Source: Massospora cicadina (Eukaryota > Entomophthoromycota > Entomophthoromycetes > Entomophthorales > Entomophthoraceae). From it: a stretch of DNA of 64,000 bases. The stretch is from positions 26,562 to 90,561 of the forward strand of contig JAKSZP010017449.1 of the NCBI GenBank assembly GCA_022478985.1. The letters run 5' to 3'. The notes beneath the pieces are model-generated. The model was given only the letters and a program-made list of their open reading frames with translations. It was not told the DNA's origin and did no database searches. Positions 57,830 through 64,000 of this stretch are shown piece by piece (within the stretch, counting starts at the first letter, position 1; each line of letters begins with the position of its first letter). A program made the position numbers and the translations under genes.

Positions 57830-58560
57830 AATATGATATGGTTCCTAGGAGATTTATGGGTCTTGTTGGCTTCTTCGCTGGATATAGTCAAGGAAAACTA
57901 TGATGGGATAACCGTAGGGCAACCTGAGAATCGGAAACCCCTGGATCTTATTTACCAAACATATATTTTTAAGGTAGTATATAAACAGGTTGCTCGTTAT
58001 ACTAAGGAGTACCTTGTCTGTAATAGGATAAAACAAACCACTAGCCCCTTTAAACCTGTTGGTATCAGTCTAGAAAGCATAGGGGCCCTAGTCTTCCTGT
58101 TCAGAAAATTTTATGTGGAACTAACTCTTTACTGGGGGTATGATGCTATTGTTGTGATGTAGCCCAATTCACCAGGTTTGCCCAGATCATTCCATGTCAC
58201 ATCACAGTAACAACAGCTTAGAGGCCATATTACTATTTTCACTCTTTCTCCGTCCTTGGCATGTATTAGGAAATAATTATAAGCCATGGGACACAGTTCA
58301 CATCTATATTCTGGTAAGAGCTGTGCAAGATCCTCCAGATTCACCTGTGCCATTTTACTGCCTTCCACCCACAATCTTATAGACATCTAGAACGAGTAAT
58401 TTAATGTTTAGGACAATTCCTGTGGTTATAAACTGCATCTGATCACTCAGATTGGTGTCAAATATCCCCTTGGTATATTATAATTATAAAAGGCCCACCA
58501 TTCCTTATTTGGTTTCTCTTTTAACTTTTTAAACTAAACATTTAACTTTTTTTACATAAG
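57830..58560 (+). pseudogene. Integrase of element E (chromovirus type)
   Basis: The open piece 57833-58162 includes VARYTKEYLVCNRIKQTTSP and FYVELTLYWGYDAIVVM, matching the zinc-binding C..C end and the IVELPxSxGYDAIVVVVDR segment of chromovirus integrases. In shifted frames come QIIPCHITVTT (about 58183-58215), HGTQFTSIFW (about 58287-58316) and HFTAFHPQSY (about 58350-58380). The last two match D.G.QF.S.FW and STAFHPQTDG. The first two catalytic positions are altered; a Glu is kept in LERV. Confidence 0.85.
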
Positions 58561-59000
58561 ATCCAGTTGTGGAGCCATGGTGGAAGCGGTGTTGACTTTT
58601 TCAAGTTATCAAAATAGTACATCAAGAGGTAAACTTCTATTTGAATGTTGCCATGAAGAATTACAAGGAGAATTCTAACAAGAAGTGGAGGGAGGTCAGG
58701 ATATAAGTAGGGGATCTAGTGATGTTATGTGCCAGGAACTTTGAAAACAAGGAAGTCTTGAAAGAAACTAGGAATAAAGAGGATTGACCCTACTGTCTTG
58801 CAAGAAAAGTTGGTCATGCCTCTTATCAGTTAATCTTTGACCTAAGTTATGATTTTTTCATATTATATGAAAGTAAAATAACCCTGTGCGAGGAACCTCC
58901 TCCTGAGATCCTTGGAGACTTAACTTATTAAAAGGCACCCAGATAGAAAAGTGAAAGAGATTATGGCCTCCCATTAATTAAAAATCATTTGGAATACTTA
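58561..59000 (+). pseudogene. Integrase tail of element E, possible chromodomain
   Basis: SDVMLCARNFENKEVLKETR (about 58720-58780) resembles GDLV.L..RN......KL, and ARKVGHASYQLIFDL resembles K.G.VAYRL.LP. PPPEILGDLTY and HLEYLIS (58903-59010) are in the place of a C-terminal chromodomain, but its aromatic cage cannot be verified. Ends before the purine-rich tract ahead of the LTR. Confidence 0.5.
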
Positions 59001-59494
59001 ATATCATAAAATGTTTTGATTTCACAGAGAAGAGTTTAGTACTAGACCAAGACTATGTCCATGATCAAGACTTAATTGATATTACTGTAATTATTTCCCC
59101 AGTGATGACGGTCCTAAGGCAAACCCCACAGTCAATGATATATTACTTTTATGGATCAAATAACTTTTCCCTTGCTGACGCCCCTGGAGGAGGGTGATGC
59201 CTCAAGGACGAAGGATAATGTCATGTACTATTACTAAAATGTGGTAAATGTTTGTAAAAATAAGGATGAGGTCAATGAGGAAAAGAATATCAAGATGTCC
59301 ACCTTGCCTTATATTAAATAACTTGGACCAACGTTGGGTAAGGGCCAATTATGCCCATGTTGATACCGGGAGTCGTTTGATGGGGCTTCAGGTGCTACAT
59401 TAACAAACCTAAAAATCAAAAGTTACTCAATTAAAAATGGGATGTTGCTTTTAGCTGAAAAAGATTTGAGTCCCAGTTTAAATACAAGATTACT

Positions 59495-60632
59495 ATCAAG
59501 TTCTAGCCAATGGTGCAATGTATAATACCCAACAAGGATGAAGTGTAATATAGACTTACTCATTAATTATTTCTACATGTAATCAAGATAGATTCTCTAA
59601 CTATCTAGTACTAAAAAAAGATAGATTCTCTAATATTACTCATAAGTGCTAAATAACTCTGGTACGCACACCATTTGAAATCTTCTGACTATAAGTAGTA
59701 TAAAAGGTCTTCTGTCTTCATAGATAGTAAAATTTTCCTAAACATTTGGGACTACTTCTCTTTGAGGCAAATAAAATAAGTACATTTCTTCAGTTAGTAT
59801 AAGTGCATGAACACTACTAAACAATGATTCATAATCTATAAAAAACAGATAGTCAGATTGGATGTTAATAGTAAATACAATATCATGATCTATTATTTGG
59901 CCAGGCACCAGTATTTTTGTAACTCTGAGGCATCTCTTAGCCAAAATCATCTACTATATGAGTTATACAAGCCATATAGCTTCAGTTGGTCATGGCAACA
60001 GATATTAATTTTCTAAAGTCAACTAAGCCACTGAAAGTATTTATTAGAAGTTATTTTAAATCAATTAAAGGCAATTTAATCTCATAATTGAGAGGATTTT
60101 GAGTGCATAATTGCACTACAAAGGTGCCCATTTGCCCAAAATCAGCCCAATTGATCTTTGTCTTGTAGCTGACAAAGAAAGAAATTTGCCAAAAAAAACA
60201 AAGGTAAGTACATTAGTTGACATACCCCAAATTTGGGCGCCAGAAGGCCTCTTCATAGCACTAGGTACTTTCTATTTGGGATGAGTATGTTTTAGTGCAT
60301 TCCATGACCATTTGTTAGTTGACATATAATTCCGCCTCAGTGCATTATACTGATTCAGGATATTCAATTGAAACTTAATTCATGCCATAATACCATCTTG
60401 TTGCGCCTAAAAGATCCCTTAATTGGGATAAATTTTTTATATCATTGCTAACTATAGATTTACTAATCGAGAGGTGTGAAAGATGATTAAGTTAGTACTA
60501 AGGTAATCTATTACTATATTATGTTGATAAATTTGGAAGTGTAAAGGGATTTATTTGTGGAAGTAAAAATAATATATTGTTAGTTAAAAAAGAAGGGTTT
60601 ACTATATGATTTAATCATCAAAATCAGAAAAT
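59495..60632. mobile_element. Unidentified 1.1-kb insertion in right LTR of E
   Basis: Starts around AAATACAAGATTACTATC and ends around AAAATTGTCAATAAACATC. No coding similarity; the minus-strand open piece 59738-59950 has no motif. Could be a solo LTR or a non-autonomous element. Exact ends and target duplication not found. Carries micro-LINE insertion 5. Confidence 0.5.
59585..59633 (+). mobile_element. Micro-LINE insertion 5 with 16-bp target duplication
   Basis: AAGATAGATTCTCTAA occurs exactly at 59585-59600 and 59618-59633, flanking only CTATCTAGTACTAAAAA. Confidence 0.88.
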
Positions 60633-61190
60633 TTTAAAATTGTCAATAAACATCTTCAAGGTAAAATTTTTGAATATGGCCACTCATGATATGTTACTTT
60701 TAAGGATGGTAAGTTATTTTTATTTAAAGGTATTGCTTTTTAAGTATGAGATAATTATAATTTTTCCACAATTCTCTTATAGCCCTACTCAAAAGACCTT
60801 CTTATTTGTTGGGCATTACTTTGATTTAAAAAACTACTAAATCTTATCAAACGGCTCTTTTAGTCTGGCCTCGCCTTAGACCTCCTAAAAGAGATCTTAA
60901 AACAATAGTGAACATCATATGCCCTCTATTTTATATGCAGATTCTAATAAGTCATTGAATGAATCTGAACCAATTAATTTAAATCTCTGTCTGGCCTTGA
61001 CTCCAACTTTCTCCAGGTAGTGGTTTTTGGTGGCTCCATTGTACTTTCTTGATGCTTTATTGTTACATTTACGCCACTTTAGCATTAGCATTCATGACCT
61101 TTTTCTCTATATTATCTTTGTTGTATGTTCCCTGATCCTCTGGTGGTGATATTCCATCAGTTTTTTGAGAACCGCTGAGTTAAAGACACT

Positions 61191-62640
61191 ATTCACAACT
61201 TTAGTGTTTTATGCTATGGTGGTGATAATTATCAAAGTCATATGCTTTTAATTTCAAAAGGTTCTCGGGTCAGCCACCCATCCAGCCATTTAAAAAATTT
61301 GTAATCATTGAAGCTAAGCGTAGTTAGTCAGTAGTTTAATTGCACTTCATGGAAATATACCTAGAAATGCTCACATGTATACATGACAGCCAGGAATCCT
61401 TAATCTACTATTATATAATACCACTTGTGAACATTAAACGTTTGGCTATAGTAAGCCACTGAGCTTTATTTTCCTTAGAGTCTTTTTGTAATAACACTTC
61501 CCTGACGGCAGTAAAGAATGCATCCATATTATAAGAGGGTTATCCAGTAATTTAAACTACATTAGTAATGGCGCGTTATTTAAAAATCTTCATAATTGTC
61601 AAAGGCTATCTGCATTTTGCTTTAAAAGAAAATTGGATGACATTTTTAATGAAGCGAAATAAAGGCTCACATATTTTTCTTGAGTTTTTGACAAAACAGC
61701 GGCATTAGACAATTATTGAAGGAGAACTTAAGTCTCGCTTTCTATGTGGTCAAACCAATCTTTTGACAGCCTCAATTTTTGTGGGTCTTGGCCATCAAAC
61801 TATTCTCATTAATAAAAGAAATATAAATTGTTTTGATTCTGAAAGAGTTAGACTTTTGCGGTTTTATTTAAAGATTAACTTTAATAAGGCATTGACAGGC
61901 TTTCTCCAAGTGATGAAGATGCTCATTAGAATTTCTATAAAAAAGTCTATTACAATTTTATTAATAAAAGCACACATTAGCTCTAAATTGTTTAAAATGA
62001 TACTCATAGCTTAGTAAGAAGTCGCAAGGCATTCAAACCTTGAAGCATCTAAGCGGGTTGATAAAAATTCTGTGCAGTAACATTGTGCACCTCTTGTCCA
62101 CCTTTTGGCAGTTTGATTTGCTAATAGCAATAAAATATAATCCAAGGCTAGATTTTACTGCGCGCCGCCCAAGGAGCCTAAAGCATCACTGAAGAAAAGT
62201 AAGAAATAATAATCTTTATTTAATAATGTTGTTGAGCTTCCCATATGCAGGTATCAATCGTTTAGATCCGTCCTTCTTTAAACAATCAACACCAGTGATG
62301 CTCAATGACCCTTGGAGGGCACTAACATCTCTAGTTGCACAAGGTGATCAATTATGTTATTCACTAGTTTTTGATGACTTTTAAATGGCTATTAGGATTT
62401 AAGAATTATGGCGGATGAAGTCCATTATTAATATTATCAAACATATCATGTGCACAACACAAAAAAAATTGTCTTTTGCATAATACACATTCTTTATAAT
62501 AAAAAAAGCGCTAGCTTTATATCCTTTTCATTCTATGTTAAATCAGAGAGGCTTTTTAAAGTTGCTAGATAGCTATATTGGCACACGCCGCCGATGTCTT
62601 GTTCAGAAAACTACCAAAATTATGGAGATAATGTACTTTA
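61191..62640. other. AT-rich stretch, possible gypsy gag-protease traces
   Basis: Plus-strand open piece 61763-62014 has no motif. Near 62090-62190 a reading with YNPRLDF faintly resembles the end of a gypsy protease (HNP.IDW), and CCACCTTTTGGCAGT is shared with 54811-54825 in element E's protease region. Too weak to name an element. Confidence 0.35.
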
Positions 62641-63560
62641 TCAAAATGGCAAATTATGGATAAAAGCAATTTTTTAGCATTAGTGGTTCCCAACCCAAAC
62701 AGGGGGATCCAACATGGATCTTTATTTGCAAATGGGACAAACAAAGGGATTATTAGAAATAAAAAAAATCTTAATATGGCACCTCATCTAACAGCAAAGG
62801 AAGCCATATAAGAAGGTGAGATAGCTTTGGGTAAACTTTTTTCTGGCACCCACTTTAACTGGTGAACCATGGGGGACAGCATTGGGGTGGGAGCATCAGC
62901 AATATGGTGCATAAGGGGTATAGTTGTGGATTTCTCCGTTTGAGGCCAGCAGTGTCCATCACCTCAATATATTGAGCAAGTTGATGCTCAGAAAAAGTGA
63001 TGAGAGCCAGCACACAAGTGAATGATTTGATGCGCCGACAGGTTTTGTATGTTTAGGGTTAAAAAGAGGAGGTTTTTCCATGTTGATGCAAGTGCAGCTC
63101 GCTCCAAATGTGAGCTCCTCAATTTTATATTTTACATCCTCATGAAATTTATGGGGAAATTTGGGATGGGAATACCCTCAACAAGGGGTTCCATCGCCAC
63201 ATAAATGTTGGTGGAGGAGAGTGTTGGCCTGACCAGCTGCTGCTTCTACCGCCATTTTGTTTATGTTTTATATTTTGGAAAAATTTGCTTTTTAGAGCAA
63301 AAACGGCTGGTGTAAGGAGAGTGTCTATAATTCACTCGTTTCCAGCGTGGTGGTGCACGTTGCACAGAGCCAACACAGGGAAACTAGTCGTTAGTACCAA
63401 AGCTACTAGAGCTCAGCTAAGGGTGCTGGAGCAATAATTACTATAGCAAAAAAGTACGATAAATAAACATTCAAAAGATGCGCGGTGCACAAGGAGAGAA
63501 GGGTAAACGTCCCAGGTTGGAGGGAACCTGAGCGAAATAACGGTGCACTAGGGGATAAGC
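62641..63560 (-). other. GC-richer block, unidentified coding relic
   Basis: The minus-strand reading is more open and less AT-rich than its surroundings: CVLALITFSEHQLAQYIEVM, then DTAGLKRRNPQLYPLC near 63020-62900, and AMEPLVEGIPIPNFPINF near 63200-63140. No family recognised. The palindrome GTGCAC occurs three times at 63354, 63484 and 63542. Confidence 0.35.
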
Positions 63561-63718
63561 TCATTATATTTAGAATGGAATGGTTAATTTAGCGCAAGAC
63601 CTTTCTGAAGGGATCCATGCACAGGATTAATTAAAATATCATTTTAATAAAATGGTAAAATGGTGATAAGTTATTGGGAAAAGTCGACCAACAAGGAGTG
63701 TTGGTCACAAAAACATAT

Positions 63719-64000
63719 TTAAGCTGAGTCAGGGTAATTATGAGTTTGCAGAAGTTTGCCCAAGCCTTGACGCTCAAATAGCCAAACGCTCCCATCTGAT
63801 TTGGTAGAATAAACTGAAACTTCCTTCACTTGAGTGATTGATTGCAGCTGTATTCTACCTGAACTCATAATATCATAACTCAAACGGGTTCTGAAACATC
63901 TTTCTCCAATTAACAAAATCAAACCATTTTTGTTTATAATGTAGTTCGTCCGTTTTAACACCTGGGCCAACACAAGGAGCTGGGCGTTTTGCACCTCATT
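63719..64000 (-). CDS. Unrecognised open reading frame running off the window
   Basis: Open for at least 93 codons from the right edge down to a stop at 63719. The first in-window codon is internal; no ATG start is visible, so the true start lies beyond the window. The peptide includes INKNGLILLIGERCFRTRLS and VSVYSTKSDGSVWLFERQG. No repeat-protein motif, signal peptide or membrane segment is evident. It could be a host exon or part of a better-preserved element. This is the only reading frame near this end free of obvious decay. Confidence 0.35.
   Translation of the reverse strand, partial: NEVQNAQLLVLAQVLKRTNYIINKNGLILLIGERCFRTRLSYDIMSSGRIQLQSITQVKEVSVYSTKSDGSVWLFERQGLGKLLQTHNYPDSA

Larger units (their letters stand above)
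52509..61190 (+). mobile_element. Chromovirus-like Ty3/gypsy element E, interrupted
   Basis: Left LTR starts TGTTATGTTCCATGACAT at 52509; right LTR starts TGTCATGTACTATTAC at 59219, after a purine-rich tract. Alignable stretches: ACCAACATTATATAAGGC (52617) with ACCAACGTTGGGTAAGGG (59329), and CTTCAAGGTAAAATTTT near 52795 and 60655. Also GGTTTTCCATTACC near 53285 with GATATTCCATCAG near 61146. Internal protease, RT, RNase H and integrase match the chromovirus type. A LINE fragment sits between protease and RT, and an insertion of about 1.1 kb in the right LTR. The LTR 3' ends are not resolved. Confidence 0.8.
59219..61190 (+). repeat. Right LTR of element E, with insertion
   Basis: 59219-59494 aligns with 52509-52765; 60633-61190 aligns with 52780-53320. 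The intervening 1.1 kb has no counterpart in the left LTR. Confidence 0.68.

Noticed and set aside
59035..59048. TTTAGTACTAGACC resembles a sixth micro-LINE tail (antisense)
   Set aside because: No direct repeats flank it, and the T run is only three bases; could be chance.
60494..60508. TTAGTACTAAGG near another AGTACTA core
   Set aside because: No A run and no flanking duplication.
1..64000. CRISPR arrays, operons, bacterial promoters or ribosome binding sites
   Set aside because: The content is eukaryotic retroelements; no regularly spaced identical repeats or compact gene runs were seen.
1..64000. Firm species assignment (for example a rust fungus)
   Set aside because: Element types suggest a fungus, probably a basidiomycete, but no host gene or rRNA is present to prove it.

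Overview
This window is eukaryotic, AT-rich, repeat-dense DNA with no host gene that I can support. Nearly all recognisable coding sequence belongs to decayed retrotransposons: Ty3/gypsy LTR elements, LINEs, and short LINE or SINE-like insertions, many nested in one another. The chromovirus-type integrase, the gypsy lineages, the LINE with a C-terminal RVT-type zinc finger, and the heavy stop-codon and frameshift decay best fit a filamentous fungus, probably a basidiomycete with an expanded genome. That assignment is inference; no rRNA, tRNA or host marker confirms it.

Layout. 1-4505: right part of gypsy element A0 (pol plus 3' LTR), with a solo LTR of another family (2835-3999) inserted at the pol/LTR junction. 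About 4520-6830: minus-strand gypsy-like gag-protease relic. About 6833-15000: long minus-strand LINE with an ORF1 region carrying a five-fold peptide repeat, an APE endonuclease, a reverse transcriptase and a short A-rich tail. 16334-29257: gypsy element B1, whose right LTR holds a SINE-like insertion that was itself split by gypsy element C (22602-29000). About 30118-31760: minus-strand copy of an unidentified repeat-encoded protein (family H). 32362-38423: complete but decayed gypsy A1. 38602-45917: gypsy B2 with an exact 5-bp target duplication. About 46200-49150: plus-strand copy of family H. 49940-50530: minus-strand gypsy integrase tail. 52509 to about 61200: chromovirus-like element E with long LTRs, interrupted by a younger, GC-richer LINE fragment (54899-56079) and by a 1.1-kb insertion in its right LTR. 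61200-64000: mostly unresolved.

Three observations stand out. First, five very short insertions (about 14-27 bp) share the core CTAGTACTA followed by a run of A, and each is flanked by 14-16 bp direct repeats. They look like extreme 5'-truncated products of one LINE family, whose likely 3' end is at 6833-6860. Second, the Gag region of element C contains a collagen-like Gly-X-Y stretch (23737-23912) next to a helical segment. Third, B1 LTR > SINE > element C is a clear three-level nest whose order can be read from direct repeats and from B1's other LTR.

No element looks able to move by itself: every pol reading frame is broken by stops or frameshifts, and several catalytic residues are changed (for example YLDD to YLDN in A1 and YLDE in B1). 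Element C and the LINE fragment at 55 kb are the best preserved. All domain calls come from translating the sequence by eye, so boundaries are approximate unless an LTR end or target duplication fixes them.
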